A DNA stretch of 64,000 nt from Methanococcoides sp. AM1 (GTDB lineage Archaea; Halobacteriota; Methanosarcinia; Methanosarcinales; Methanosarcinaceae), in assembly GCF_900774055.1 (NCBI RefSeq), contig NZ_CAAGSW010000002.1, forward strand, positions 186,001 to 250,000, given 5' to 3'. The notes under the pieces were generated by a model. It saw nothing but the letters and a program-made list of their open reading frames with translations. It did not search any database and was not told the origin of the DNA. Both the position numbers and the translations under genes were made by a program. Positions 18,709 to 28,718 of the stretch are shown in pieces; the first letter of the stretch is position 1; every line of letters starts with the position of its first letter.

Positions 18709-19748
18709 TGTTCCCACCATTTGATCATATCTTTTCCACTTGTCATCCAGGCATCTTTCTCATGACAATATTTCAATATCTTCTCATAGAATTCCAAATT
18801 TTCATCCTGCATGTATGTGTTGTGCCAGAGTATTGTGATAACTCCATTGTATTTTGCAACTGTGTCAATCAGCTTCTTTGTGACGTCCCATGCGCCGTTG
18901 AAGTCTAATCTCATATAATCCCTGAGAAGTGTGCAGTCCATGATCGTTAGAGGGATCTCTACGATGTCAATCTCTTTTCCTGTTTTCAGGTTTATTGGTT
19001 TGAATGGGTGGCTCATTCCATTTCTAAAACCCGCACAGTCATTGTAGCCAAACGTTGTGTCATATTTAAAACCGGCTTTACTTAGCAACTCCCAGGTTTC
19101 AGGAGTCTTGAACCTCAAGTAATGGTTCCGATATCCGATTACGTTTTTTCCAAGAACATTTTCAAGCTTTTCTTTCTTCTTGTAGAGGTCTTCGTAATTG
19201 TTGTATGATCGGTGTCCCCCATGGAGGCCTACTTCCCATCCTCTGGCATCTATATATCTTATTTCATCCCTGAGGGTTTTCAGGTCATAGTTGTAATTCT
19301 GTTCCCCGGGTTCAAGTGCAAGGAAATAAAAACTTGATGTAGCTCCATACTTCTCTTCCAGTTTCATTATCTCACGGAAGTTCCAGTAAGGGTGATTTCT
19401 TTTGTTTATTGCATAGGTTGGATATTTTAGTGCATCTCTAATGTTGCCTTTGATAACAGATCTGAAAGAATTGAAGGCATATATTAAATATCTCTGTTTA
19501 ATTACGTCAATGTCATGCGTAAGACAAACCGCAAATTTCTTTTTATCCGGATATTCTGGTTTGAAACCATTTTCGATCAGGAATTTTGATACCTTCGGTT
19601 CAAAGATATCCCGGGATTTGCTCAAATAGTAAGGGAATCTTTCATATTCATCTAAAATAGGAGGATCATATTCCTCTTTTTTTGTGAAAAGATCCCATAA
19701 TTTCTTTTCTTCTTTCAACTTTTCAATCAATGTGCTGTTAGGTATCAT
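18705..19748 (-). CDS. Polysaccharide deacetylase family protein
   Basis: 347 residues. Carbohydrate esterase 4-like motifs: CLTHDIDVIKQRY near residue 78 (catalytic base and metal Asp), GWEVGLHGGHRSY near 171 (metal His pair), GYRNHYLRF near 206 and ITILWHNTYM near 301. An N-terminal region of about 70 residues precedes the catalytic core. No signal peptide is seen. It is first of a two-gene minus-strand unit with the FemAB/GNAT-like gene, convergent with the flippase. The substrate is unknown. Confidence 0.83.
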   Translation of the reverse strand: MIPNSTLIEKLKEEKKLWDLFTKKEEYDPPILDEYERFPYYLSKSRDIFEPKVSKFLIENGFKPEYPDKKKFAVCLTHDIDVIKQRYLIYAFNSFRSVIKGNIRDALKYPTYAINKRNHPYWNFREIMKLEEKYGATSSFYFLALEPGEQNYNYDLKTLRDEIRYIDARGWEVGLHGGHRSYNNYEDLYKKKEKLENVLGKNVIGYRNHYLRFKTPETWELLSKAGFKYDTTFGYNDCAGFRNGMSHPFKPINLKTGKEIDIVEIPLTIMDCTLLRDYMRLDFNGAWDVTKKLIDTVAKYNGVITILWHNTYMQDENLEFYEKILKYCHEKDAWMTSGKDMIKWWEQ

Positions 19749-20740
19749 CTGATCTCATCGGATGTCCGGTTAACATCCTCTCCTTATAATCTCTTGATTA
19801 ACGGACCCTCGCCAATACATTTGTCAGAAGAATCACGATCCTGCGATCTACCACGAGAGTTTGATCTTCTCAAACCTGCACTAAAATATACTGTAAAGTA
19901 CTGCTCGTGCTCTTCCAATAACCCCTGGCATACGCCACAGATCTCTTTTGGCTACGTGCTTGTCTTCAATTACTAATTACCACTATCGGGCATGTCTTCT
20001 CTATATCAGTCAGACCTATCCCTTTAACCCTTTATATTAAAGGTTATAAAATTATTTAAGCAAATTGGTTCTCTTCCTTTTGAACGTAGTATAGAAGATG
20101 CATAACTAATGATGATTAGTAATTTTGCAGGATGTGGATGTTACTCTTGTCTTCCGTTGAGGTGATAGGACTTCTTTGTGAATTATATCTCTCAAATATT
20201 TCGTGTTGACCAAAGTGCCTCAACTGCTGATATAAGCTGCAATTCTCTCAAGCTTCATGTGTTCACCATTTTATCTGAACCCTTCTTGCCCCACGAGGTC
20301 AGTAATGTTAACACCTCTCAAGTATTCATTCAGAGCTCCTCATACTTTTAGTATCGGTACTTCTGATCTCTAATTCAGCTATAAATATGCCTCATTTTTT
20401 CTTCAATTTCAATTTTGTTCCAACTGCTTGTTTTGTGAGCGTATCAATGGTAATATTTTCTAACTTTTCTAAAAATCGTCCGACTACATTATCCTTCTAT
20501 GTGCGCATATAGATGATTTATGTTCACAAAAAGCAAAAGAAGTGTACACAATGTTCTTATTGGTGTACATGAAAATCGTTATTTGCTACCTGTGATGTTG
20601 AGGGAAGACAACTTTGGTTTATTATATCCCTAAGTTTTTGACAGGGTAAAATTCACAACATTTATATGTGATAATAACCCTGCTCTCCCAATCACTAATA
20701 TTCAATAACAATATAAAAATGCTACATAAAATTACAGAAG
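19749..20740. other. One-kilobase gene-free, apparently decayed region
   Basis: No intact gene found on either strand. A 60-codon open stretch at 19794-19976 (plus) has protein-like composition in its second half (DLLKPALKYTVKY) and may be a gene remnant. Minus-strand sequence around 20100-20340 also reads like broken coding DNA with several stops. Two copies of GTGTACA occur near 20551 and 20571. No insertion sequence ends or transposase motifs could be recognised. A TATA-like element for the next gene lies near 20708-20718. Confidence 0.5.
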
Positions 20741-20758
20741 TTTGATTTTGTGGTCACT

Positions 20759-23725
20759 ATGAGGGAAATAAAAATATTATTAATACTGTCATTCATTTCA
20801 TTAATTGCCATTCCAACTGCGTTAGGGAGTACTGCTCCGATCGTATATGTTTCAGCAAATGGAAATGGTGATTATAACTGTGATGGAGTAAGAGACGAAG
20901 TGGAGATTAATGCAGCTTTGCAATACGTTAACGATAATGCAGAGTACACCACTGTTTACCTGATGAATGATGGTGGAGAAAATGATTTTGTAATCTCCGA
21001 TCAAATTGAGATTCCCGACAACACCATTCTTGATGGTGATGCCGGTGTACGTGTAAAATTAAAGGCCGGTCTTACTGAATACGATTTTGAGCAGATGGTT
21101 ACGGGTGCAACTCCTACAAGTCAGGTATACAACAGTGCTAATCACATCATAATCAGGAACATTATTTTTGATGCTGACAGATGGAATCAGGACAACATGC
21201 CTATTAGCAAGAAAGATGAAAGAGAGACTATCTCCATTAGGGGAAAGGACATCACTATCTATAATTGTAGGTTTGAAGATGGTGTTGGCGATTTCATCAA
21301 GATCGGTAACTATGGCGAAAAATATCCGGACATTGAAATATACGATAATTATTTCGGCAGGTCCGGACACTGTGGCGTATATGTTCTGTATACCGGATAT
21401 ACCGGCGATAACAGGATCTGGATACATGACAATGAATTTGGTTATGTGGCAGCAAATACCGGTGTCCGTCTGGATGAGTGTTCCGGTGCTCTAGTTGAAA
21501 ATAATGTGTTCACTTCCTATAATCAGGGAGATTCCGCGATCTATCTCCTGTACAGGAATGCGGGAAGCAACACTGGTTCACATGACAACGAGATCAGATA
21601 TAACACGATCTATGATGTGAGGGAATACGGTGTCACTCTTGCTGCAGAGGTCAGTGGGGGCGCAGTGGACAAATCTGAAACAACTGGTAACTATATCCAT
21701 CACAATTCGATCCGCAATTCTATTGGTGATGGTAATGCCGGTGGTATCAATGTGTATGGTTATGATGATGTTCTGATTGAATACAACACCATAGCAAACG
21801 GTGACGGTGACGGAATATCAACCCACGAATATTATGGTTCAACCTCTACGTCTGGTTTTACCATTACTGCTAATAACAATATCATCAATGGCATGAAATC
21901 ATATAATGGTCGTGGGTATGGTATCAATAACGCTGAATCCAGTAGACACACCATAATTTCCGATTATAATAACATCTATGACAATGCATTGGGTAATTAT
22001 AGAAATGTAGCTGAGGGTGCACATGACATCCATGATGCCAGCCAATCTACAATTCCCGATCAGCCTACAACTCCAGAGGAACCAACAACTCCTGATCCTG
22101 TGAAGCCTACTGCTTCCGCCGGTCCTGACCGCACAGTTTCTGTTGATGAGGCTGTAACTCTGGATGGGTCCGCATCAACAGATGATGTGGGTATCACATC
22201 CTACAAGTGGGATTTCGATAATTCTAACGGAATCCAGCAGGATGCCACTGGTGTCGTTGTTCAGCATTCCTACAGTTCTGCAGGAACATATACAGCAACA
22301 TTGACAGTGACAGACGGTGATAGCGAGGTTGACACAGACACTGTTCTTGTAACAGTACAGGATACTCCATCGGACAATGGCAACGTAAATCTGGACATCG
22401 TAAGTGGCACAGCTACGATCGACGGTGATCTTACTGACTGGCAATACGCCGCAGGAACTACGATATCCGGTGTTTCCGACAATACTGCAACAGTAAAGGC
22501 AATGTATGATGACACGTACCTTTACATTTCATATGATGTGACAGACTCTAACCTTCAGGCAGATGGTCTGACCGAGACGGATGGTCTTCATTTAGATGAT
22601 AGTGTTGAGATCTATCTTGACACTTTACACAACGCTGGAGCTGCAATGCAGGCAGATGACTACCACTTTATCATAAATCTGAATGGTGCAGTAGTAGATG
22701 ATGTGGGTACTGGTAGTGGAAAGGATTACAGTTACTCAAGTAATATTCTCAATAGTGTGAATTTGCAGGGTACCAAGAACGATGCCAGTGCGGATATCGG
22801 CTACATCGTCGAGGTTGCAATTCCATGGAGTGACATCGGTGGACAACCTTCAATCGATGTCAGTGGTCTATTCTTTGCAGTAAATGACCAGGATAATGCA
22901 GGTACTGTATATCTCCTTAATTGGTGCGATCTGACCAGTTCCTATTCTGTTCCTGATCTCTGGGGAGATGCAACCATTGCAGCTACAAGCAACACAGCGC
23001 CTGTCCTGACTCCTGTCGATAACAGGGCAGTGGATGAAGGAAGTACTCTAAGCTTTACTGTCAGTGCCTCGGATGCTGAAGATGACACCCTTACCTACTC
23101 AGCCACCGGTCTTCCAAGTGGTGCATCATTTGATGCTACGTCAGGTGTATTCAGCTGGACGCCATCAGTTGGCCAGGCCGGCACCTATGGTGTGATGTTT
23201 GAAGTTACCGATGGTGAACTGACTGATTCAAAAGCCAGTATCATTACTGTGAATGCAATAAGCGATGATTCTCTGGTCAACAACCTTCCGGTAATAACTA
23301 CATTTTCACCTATTAATGATGCAGTCTTTGAGGAAGGAAACGTAATCAACATTGGAGTAAGTGCCTTTGATGCAGATGGACAGGAATTGAATTATCTCCT
23401 GAAGATCGATGGAGTTACCGTCAGCACAACTTCCAGTTATGTATGGAATACCGATAATTCTGATTCAGGAATTCATACTATCGAAGCAGTTGTAAATGAT
23501 GGGACTGGTCAGGTAACATCCCAACACGTCCTCACTATAATCAATATCCATCCACGCTGGGATGTGAACAAGGATGGTGTGGTAAACATTCTGGACGTCA
23601 CGATAGTGGCTCAGAATCTCGGTACTAACAAACCACATCCAAGCTGGGATGTAAATGATGATGGTGAAGTAAACATTCAGGATCTCACCATTGTAGCACA
23701 TTACTTCGGTGAATCTGTAAATTGA
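20759..23725 (+). CDS. Secreted beta-helix surface protein with PKD, CBM9-like and dockerin modules
   Basis: About 988 residues, exported. Order: signal peptide (1-24); right-handed beta-helix of the disaggregatase-related type (about 28-425, opening IVYVSANGNGDYNCDGVRDE); a Pro/Thr linker; a PKD domain (about 445-535, with ITSYKWDFD and GTYTATLTVTDG); a CBM9-like carbohydrate-binding domain (about 540-740); two Ig/cadherin-like domains (about 745-930); and a C-terminal type I dockerin with two calcium loops, DVNKDGVVNILD and DVNDDGEVNIQD. The start is the ATG at 20759; GTG at 20750 is an alternative. It probably acts on or binds matrix polysaccharide. No cohesin partner is in the window. Confidence 0.85.
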   Translation: MREIKILLILSFISLIAIPTALGSTAPIVYVSANGNGDYNCDGVRDEVEINAALQYVNDNAEYTTVYLMNDGGENDFVISDQIEIPDNTILDGDAGVRVKLKAGLTEYDFEQMVTGATPTSQVYNSANHIIIRNIIFDADRWNQDNMPISKKDERETISIRGKDITIYNCRFEDGVGDFIKIGNYGEKYPDIEIYDNYFGRSGHCGVYVLYTGYTGDNRIWIHDNEFGYVAANTGVRLDECSGALVENNVFTSYNQGDSAIYLLYRNAGSNTGSHDNEIRYNTIYDVREYGVTLAAEVSGGAVDKSETTGNYIHHNSIRNSIGDGNAGGINVYGYDDVLIEYNTIANGDGDGISTHEYYGSTSTSGFTITANNNIINGMKSYNGRGYGINNAESSRHTIISDYNNIYDNALGNYRNVAEGAHDIHDASQSTIPDQPTTPEEPTTPDPVKPTASAGPDRTVSVDEAVTLDGSASTDDVGITSYKWDFDNSNGIQQDATGVVVQHSYSSAGTYTATLTVTDGDSEVDTDTVLVTVQDTPSDNGNVNLDIVSGTATIDGDLTDWQYAAGTTISGVSDNTATVKAMYDDTYLYISYDVTDSNLQADGLTETDGLHLDDSVEIYLDTLHNAGAAMQADDYHFIINLNGAVVDDVGTGSGKDYSYSSNILNSVNLQGTKNDASADIGYIVEVAIPWSDIGGQPSIDVSGLFFAVNDQDNAGTVYLLNWCDLTSSYSVPDLWGDATIAATSNTAPVLTPVDNRAVDEGSTLSFTVSASDAEDDTLTYSATGLPSGASFDATSGVFSWTPSVGQAGTYGVMFEVTDGELTDSKASIITVNAISDDSLVNNLPVITTFSPINDAVFEEGNVINIGVSAFDADGQELNYLLKIDGVTVSTTSSYVWNTDNSDSGIHTIEAVVNDGTGQVTSQHVLTIINIHPRWDVNKDGVVNILDVTIVAQNLGTNKPHPSWDVNDDGEVNIQDLTIVAHYFGESVN

Positions 23726-23754
23726 GGCGCAAATATTGCGCCATCCTTTTTTTA
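23726..23754 (+). terminator. Hairpin terminator after the dockerin protein
   Basis: GGCGCAA (23726-23732) and TTGCGCC (23736-23742) form a perfect 7-base stem with a 3-base loop, followed by a run of seven Ts from 23747. It starts right after the stop codon. Confidence 0.75.
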
Positions 23755-23898
23755 TTTATACCAAATGAATCAGATTTTTTTATCGAGGGATATTATTTAT
23801 TGGCTTGGAATTGAAAAATGAATTAGCTAATCTGAAATCTTCCTTATAATAACAATATCCCGGATAGATTTATATTTTTAAATGTTCTATCTATTAAT

Positions 23899-25524
23899 AT
23901 GCTCTATCCAGTTGCACATATTATGTTCTTTGTACTTTGTATCAGTGCGATTGTGATCTATGTAATCTTTCCTCCAGCACTCATTCATAAAAAACTGACC
24001 TCAAGGGGTGCTATGCCGATCCTGGTTTTGCTGTTTGTGGGTTGCTTATATATACTGTTCCTTAACTTCCTGCCCGCTTCTCCGACTGCAATGCCTGTTG
24101 TATATGTTTCCGCAGATGGCAATGGTAACTATAACTGTGATGGCGTAAAAGACGAAGTTGAGATCAATGCTGCCCTTCAGTATGTAAGGGATAATGCAGA
24201 TTATCATACTGTTTATCTACTGGATGATGGTGGAACAACCGATTACATCATTCATGGAACAATCGAAATTCCAGACAATACGATTCTCACAGGGGATATG
24301 GGTACAACGGTCAAACTTGTATCCAACTTCAATCCTCCAAGGGCTGATTGGCAAATGGTTTCAGGTGCAACTGAACTCAGTGGACGTGGCTATAAACAGT
24401 CAAACAATGTAACAGTTACTAATCTTACATTTGATGCAGATAGGTGGAATCAGCAACTCATTCCACCAGATGAGGTCGACCACTATCCTACAATTGAGAT
24501 TCGGGGTAAGGATCACACATACCATGATCTGTCATTCACGACCGGTCTTGGTGATTTTATCAAAGTCATAAATTCTGGGGAAAAAAATCCAAATTTGAAT
24601 ATATATAATAACTATTTTGGCAGATCCGGGCATGCCGGTGTATATGCATTGTACATGGGTTCAACAGGTGATAATAAAATCTGGATACATGATAATGTAT
24701 TTGGTTATGTGTCAGCAAACACTGGTGTTCGCCTGGATGAATGTTCTGGTGCTTTAGTTGAAAACAATACATTTACGTCATTTAATAAGGGTGATTCTGC
24801 TATTTATCTCTCATACAAAAACGATAAATCCAACATTGGCTCGTCTGACAATGAAATTGCTTACAACACGATTTATAATGTGAGAGAATACGGTGTTATT
24901 CTTGCTGCAGAAGTGGCAGGGGGAATAGTGGAAAAGTCAGAAACGACTGGCAATTATATTCATCACAATTTGATATATAATTCAATTGGAGATGATGGTA
25001 ATGGCGGTGGTATAAGTGTTTATGGGTATGAAGATGTTGCTATTGAATCTAATACTATTGTAAATGGTGACGGTGACGGTATTTCAACAAAAGAATATTT
25101 CGGTTCAACCTCTACGACTGGCTTTACCATCACAGCAACAAATAATATAATATCCGGGATGGATTATTATAATGGTCGTGGGTATGGTATCAATAATATT
25201 GAATCCGGGAAACACACCATAATTTCAGACTATAATAACATCTATGACAACGAATTAGGAAATTACAATAATGTGGTCGAAGGTGCACATGATATTCATT
25301 TAAATCCGGATTTCTATGATATGTCCAATGGAAATTATCATTTAAAATCAACATATGGGACATGGACTGGAACAAGTTGGGAACTAATGGCGACTCATAG
25401 TTCGTGTATAGATGCAGGGCATATATCCAGTAGTTATTCCAACGAACCTGATCCAAATGGTAACAGAATAAATATTGGTCGATATGGTAACACTGTCGAA
25501 GCATCCAAGAGCTTTTCCGAGTAA
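23899..25524 (+). CDS. Membrane-anchored beta-helix protein, disaggregatase-related
   Basis: 541 residues. Two hydrophobic segments (about 5-24 and 38-56) replace a cleavable signal peptide. A beta-helix domain follows from VVYVSADGNGNYNCDGVKDE, closely matching the preceding gene over about 390 residues. The C-terminal part (DMSNGNYHLKSTYGTW, then CIDAGHISSSYSNEPDPNGN) is a common end of such domains. No ribosome binding site is seen; a TATA-like TTTATATTTTTAAATG about 26 bases upstream suggests a leaderless message. The stop is followed by the remains of a PKD module, so the protein was once longer. Probable role: cell envelope or matrix. Confidence 0.82.
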   Translation: MLYPVAHIMFFVLCISAIVIYVIFPPALIHKKLTSRGAMPILVLLFVGCLYILFLNFLPASPTAMPVVYVSADGNGNYNCDGVKDEVEINAALQYVRDNADYHTVYLLDDGGTTDYIIHGTIEIPDNTILTGDMGTTVKLVSNFNPPRADWQMVSGATELSGRGYKQSNNVTVTNLTFDADRWNQQLIPPDEVDHYPTIEIRGKDHTYHDLSFTTGLGDFIKVINSGEKNPNLNIYNNYFGRSGHAGVYALYMGSTGDNKIWIHDNVFGYVSANTGVRLDECSGALVENNTFTSFNKGDSAIYLSYKNDKSNIGSSDNEIAYNTIYNVREYGVILAAEVAGGIVEKSETTGNYIHHNLIYNSIGDDGNGGGISVYGYEDVAIESNTIVNGDGDGISTKEYFGSTSTTGFTITATNNIISGMDYYNGRGYGINNIESGKHTIISDYNNIYDNELGNYNNVVEGAHDIHLNPDFYDMSNGNYHLKSTYGTWTGTSWELMATHSSCIDAGHISSSYSNEPDPNGNRINIGRYGNTVEASKSFSE

Positions 25525-25675
25525 CCCGCCGCTTACGCACCAACAGATGATGTGATTATCAAATTCGATGTGTGGGAGTTCGGTTCCTATGATGTCCTCC
25601 GGCAGGATGGCACGGATGTTGCTGTTTAGCGGGAACCTCTACAGCAACACTGGCGGTAATCGATGTTGAAAGCTC
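25525..25675 (+). pseudogene. Decayed PKD-domain remnant
   Basis: Codons from 25537 (APTDDVIIKFDVWEF) line up with the PKD domain of the dockerin protein (STDDVGITSYKWDFD). QDGTDVAV matches QDATGVVV, and bases 25630-25670 resemble the segment coding AGTYTATLTVTDGDS, but in another frame after an in-frame TAG and a deletion. It is the broken C-terminal extension of the beta-helix gene just upstream. Confidence 0.75.
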
Positions 25676-25771
25676 CTATATAATAATGATGTCCAATGTC
25701 TCTGTTTGAGCGTGTCAATGTTTCAAAGAAACGGCTATGGTCTTCAAATTTTGAACGTGCATGCCATTTTC

Positions 25772-26899
25772 TTATATAACTCCTCTATCCGGATCAATGG
25801 GCGAAGGAATAAATTCGTGATCTTCATGTCCATCCAAATGCGGCCTGTCCTCTTCATTGACAAAATAGTAAAGATATGGACGCTTGTGCTTTCTTTTAAT
25901 CTTAATTCGTTTTTTCAGTATTTCGTCCATTTTCTGATCGAACGACCAGAATACTGATGCAGCAACATTGTGTTTTTTTGCAAGATTCATTGAGAATTCA
26001 ATTAATGATAAAATTATTTCTTCTTCGAATTGTGGTATATAGGCATCTTTCATTTTCATGATCTTTATATCCTTTTCAGGACATTCAATATCAAATATAA
26101 AATATGCGACCAGTTCATCATTTCGGGTATCTGTGCATTTGACCAGATGCCTTTTGTCAGCGACAGCTTTTGAAAAGTATAACCATCTCAGTGTTTCTGC
26201 ATCTCGACATAGTGTTGTTACATTTTCCTTTCTGTTGTTCTCCCATAGTTGTGTGAACGAATCCCCACAATCTGTGCATAGAGAACATTTGTAATGATTC
26301 GGTTGTGGCTTTAAGGTTCTCTTGTCGCTGAACCATTGACCAATAGGTGAGATCAACTTAATGGGGGGTAATAAACCTTTCATTAAAGGTAACAGATTGT
26401 GGGATATAATGCTAGTTTGTACATATAGGTCAAAAATTTTCCCATAATCCCGAATATGCCAGTATTCTAAATTATTAAACGGAACATCGATATCAGTAGA
26501 TCCAAATTTGGAGTATATCTCTGCCGCGATCTCATTTGGTGTAGTATGTAGCAGGAGCTTAATATTTTTCTGTCTGTCAAATGACAGTGTCAACTGAATG
26601 CTGGTAACTCCTCGTACCGAAGGTCGGACATATAGTGATGTACCGGCTGCAGCGAGATCATCTCTTCCTTTGATCTGATATTTTACAAGGACATTCCCCA
26701 GAAAACCAACAATTTCCGATTTCTCGTCTTCAATTACCCAGCCATATGGGATGGACTTGTCTGCCCAGGGATTGTTGATCCACCACATATCGAAACGACG
26801 ATGCCATATATCAGGTGAGGTGCCAAATCCCTCTTTCAAGAACTCTGCCAGTTCCGAAAAGTCCTTTTCCTCCAGTGGACGTATCTTTGTTGATGGCAT
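25772..26899 (-). CDS. GNAT-fold acyltransferase-like protein
   Basis: 375 residues. The N-terminal half looks like a GNAT domain: KIRPLEEKDFSELAEFLKEG, then VGFLGNVLVKY, AAAGTSLYVRPSVRGVTSIQ (the acetyl-CoA loop region) and KLLLHTTPNEIAAEIYSKFG. The second half has a CxxC-containing insert (CSLCTDCGD), a TLRWLYF block seen in envelope-associated GNAT proteins, and a C-terminal basic stretch KKRIKIKRKHKR. It is one of two acyltransferase genes around the glycan and surface protein region. The substrate is unknown; transfer to a surface sugar or lipid is inferred only from position. Confidence 0.68.
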   Translation of the reverse strand: MPSTKIRPLEEKDFSELAEFLKEGFGTSPDIWHRRFDMWWINNPWADKSIPYGWVIEDEKSEIVGFLGNVLVKYQIKGRDDLAAAGTSLYVRPSVRGVTSIQLTLSFDRQKNIKLLLHTTPNEIAAEIYSKFGSTDIDVPFNNLEYWHIRDYGKIFDLYVQTSIISHNLLPLMKGLLPPIKLISPIGQWFSDKRTLKPQPNHYKCSLCTDCGDSFTQLWENNRKENVTTLCRDAETLRWLYFSKAVADKRHLVKCTDTRNDELVAYFIFDIECPEKDIKIMKMKDAYIPQFEEEIILSLIEFSMNLAKKHNVAASVFWSFDQKMDEILKKRIKIKRKHKRPYLYYFVNEEDRPHLDGHEDHEFIPSPIDPDRGVI

Positions 26900-27062
26900 G
26901 TATTCCCCATTATTATTAGTGCGATGGCTACTTAAATAATTGTCTAATTCAGTTGCAAGGTAAAAGCTTTAACCTCAAAAATACCAATATCAATTTTTAA
27001 TTATTCTACAAGGATGGTTTTTGTCCACCTTGAATTGTGTTATTGCCTGATTTGTATTGATG

Positions 27063-27923
27063 TTACTGTCCCATCATCTTCCTGAGGTACCACCACAGTC
27101 CACTTGCTTTGACTAATAGTTCGTTGATGTCTGCCCCATCCCGAATACTGGCGCGTTTCAGTCTGAACAAATCCGTATCCTGGGAATTGAATCCCGGCTC
27201 AATGGTGATCCCACACGTATAACCCGCTTTCTTAGCGAGTGCTATATCCCGGTCCGAGTAGTCTCCATTTGGATAGGACAATGCATATATCTTGAACCCG
27301 TATTTCTCCTCAAGTTCCTTCTTTGACTGCGAGATCTCCTCGTCTGCTTCCTCATCGGTACAGTTCGGCAGGATCGGGTGGAATACCGTATGGGACTGGA
27401 AGTCCGCCATGTTCTTCATGTCCTCGATCTCATGTTTTGATAATGCCTGTCTGTCCTCAAACTCTTTTGTTACCTCGAACCCAAATTCTTTCAAGATCTC
27501 CAATTTCTCTTTATTTGGAATCCTTTTCAGATGCTCGCGGCTATATTCCTTACCTGTGTCTTGTTTCCACCAAAAATGCCTGTTTGTATCTACTATGCCA
27601 CTGCAGAGGAAAATAGTGGCTGGTACATTATATCTTTCCAGCAGGGGTTTGAGTTCGTAGTTGCTCTTATGTCCATCATCCAGTGTTATGATCAATGATT
27701 TTGGCGGCAGTTCATCAACCGTTCCTGTCTCCTTTGCTTTGATATAATCCTTCAGGGAGATAATATTGTATTTAGGTATTAGCGTCCTTAGATACGTGTC
27801 TATTATGTCAGGATCGATATCGTGAAAAAGAATGATTGACACTTTTTTTTTCTGGAGAACTTCCCTGAAGAAGAAGGGTATTCCTGTTAGCCGCAACAAA
27901 AGGAATGGTATTTTTCTAAGCAT
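27063..27923 (-). CDS. Polysaccharide deacetylase, NodB-type
   Basis: 286 residues, the most canonical of the three deacetylases here. Motif 1 is SLIITLDDGHKSNY (TLDDG), motif 2 is FQSHTVFHPIL (SHTxxHP), and a later motif is YALSYPNGDYSD. An N-terminal hydrophobic stretch (about 1-20) could anchor it to the membrane. It should remove acetyl groups from a polysaccharide or lipid-linked amino sugar. It stands alone on the minus strand between the GNAT protein and coaD. Confidence 0.87.
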   Translation of the reverse strand: MLRKIPFLLLRLTGIPFFFREVLQKKKVSIILFHDIDPDIIDTYLRTLIPKYNIISLKDYIKAKETGTVDELPPKSLIITLDDGHKSNYELKPLLERYNVPATIFLCSGIVDTNRHFWWKQDTGKEYSREHLKRIPNKEKLEILKEFGFEVTKEFEDRQALSKHEIEDMKNMADFQSHTVFHPILPNCTDEEADEEISQSKKELEEKYGFKIYALSYPNGDYSDRDIALAKKAGYTCGITIEPGFNSQDTDLFRLKRASIRDGADINELLVKASGLWWYLRKMMGQ

Positions 27924-28151
27924 CTTGTTTGCCCCACACTTAAAGATAAGTTCCGTAGTATATATGGGTTTTTATTATTTTTTTGATGTCTGGTTTATCT
28001 TATATGATACTTGCAAAATGTAAGTTCTCTAGACACTTGAATCAAAAAAAGGTGAAAATTTATGGAATGTGGAGTTTTGTGATATCCAGCTGAATAAATA
28101 TTTAGTATTTTTGTAGATGGTTGAGGGTATATATCACATCAGGACAACATT

Positions 28152-28616
28152 TCAATTGGGCTTCAAATGACCATGTACATCGATCTCTCCGTGTACGATC
28201 CTTGTGGAAGAAATAGGAATGTCATCATCGGCCATGACGTATTCTATCCTGACGATCTTGATCTCGGGCTTGCCGGATTCCTTTCTCAGTTCGTTGATTT
28301 TCAGGGCTACGGGGTAGGTCTCGGGGGAGACCACGATCGCATCGTAGTCATCTTCCAGGGTGGTTCCGTAGGGGTTGGTGAGCATCTGGATATGATAGCG
28401 GTCTTTCGGGATGCCGAGTTCTTTGATAAAATCGGTGAGATTCTTCTCTCGGGTTGGGTAGTCGGGGATATCGCGGTTCTTTTCTCCGGCCATGTTGTTG
28501 GATGTGAGACCGATGTCCAGTACGTCGTCTCCGGCTGTCTCGAAGGCTTTTCTTATCAGTTGCCTGTGTCCGTCGTGGAGTTGTTCAAAAGTTCCTCCGA
28601 CTGCTGTTCTTCCCAT
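28152..28616 (-). CDS. coaD: Phosphopantetheine adenylyltransferase, archaeal type
   Basis: Transfers AMP from ATP to 4'-phosphopantetheine to give dephospho-CoA. The 154-residue nucleotidyltransferase has the HxGH signature in GGTFEQLHDGHRQLI and the ISSTRI motif near the C-terminus (DIPISSTRIVHG). DAIVVSPETYPVALKIN is characteristic of the archaeal and eukaryotic PPAT family. It is monocistronic by appearance and divergent from radA. Confidence 0.93.
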   Translation of the reverse strand: MGRTAVGGTFEQLHDGHRQLIRKAFETAGDDVLDIGLTSNNMAGEKNRDIPDYPTREKNLTDFIKELGIPKDRYHIQMLTNPYGTTLEDDYDAIVVSPETYPVALKINELRKESGKPEIKIVRIEYVMADDDIPISSTRIVHGEIDVHGHLKPN

Positions 28617-28718
28617 TGTTTTCTGAAATGGGGTTTGTGTAACATAAGTCTTTGTGTTGGTTTTGGAGTTTTTGGGCTGGTCCGGGATGGACGAATACTT
28701 TCACAACGCTTAGCTTAT

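Noticed and set aside
20551-20578. Two GTGTACA words as TrpY-like operator
   Set aside because: About 180 bases from the nearest start and upstream of a surface gene with no link to tryptophan.
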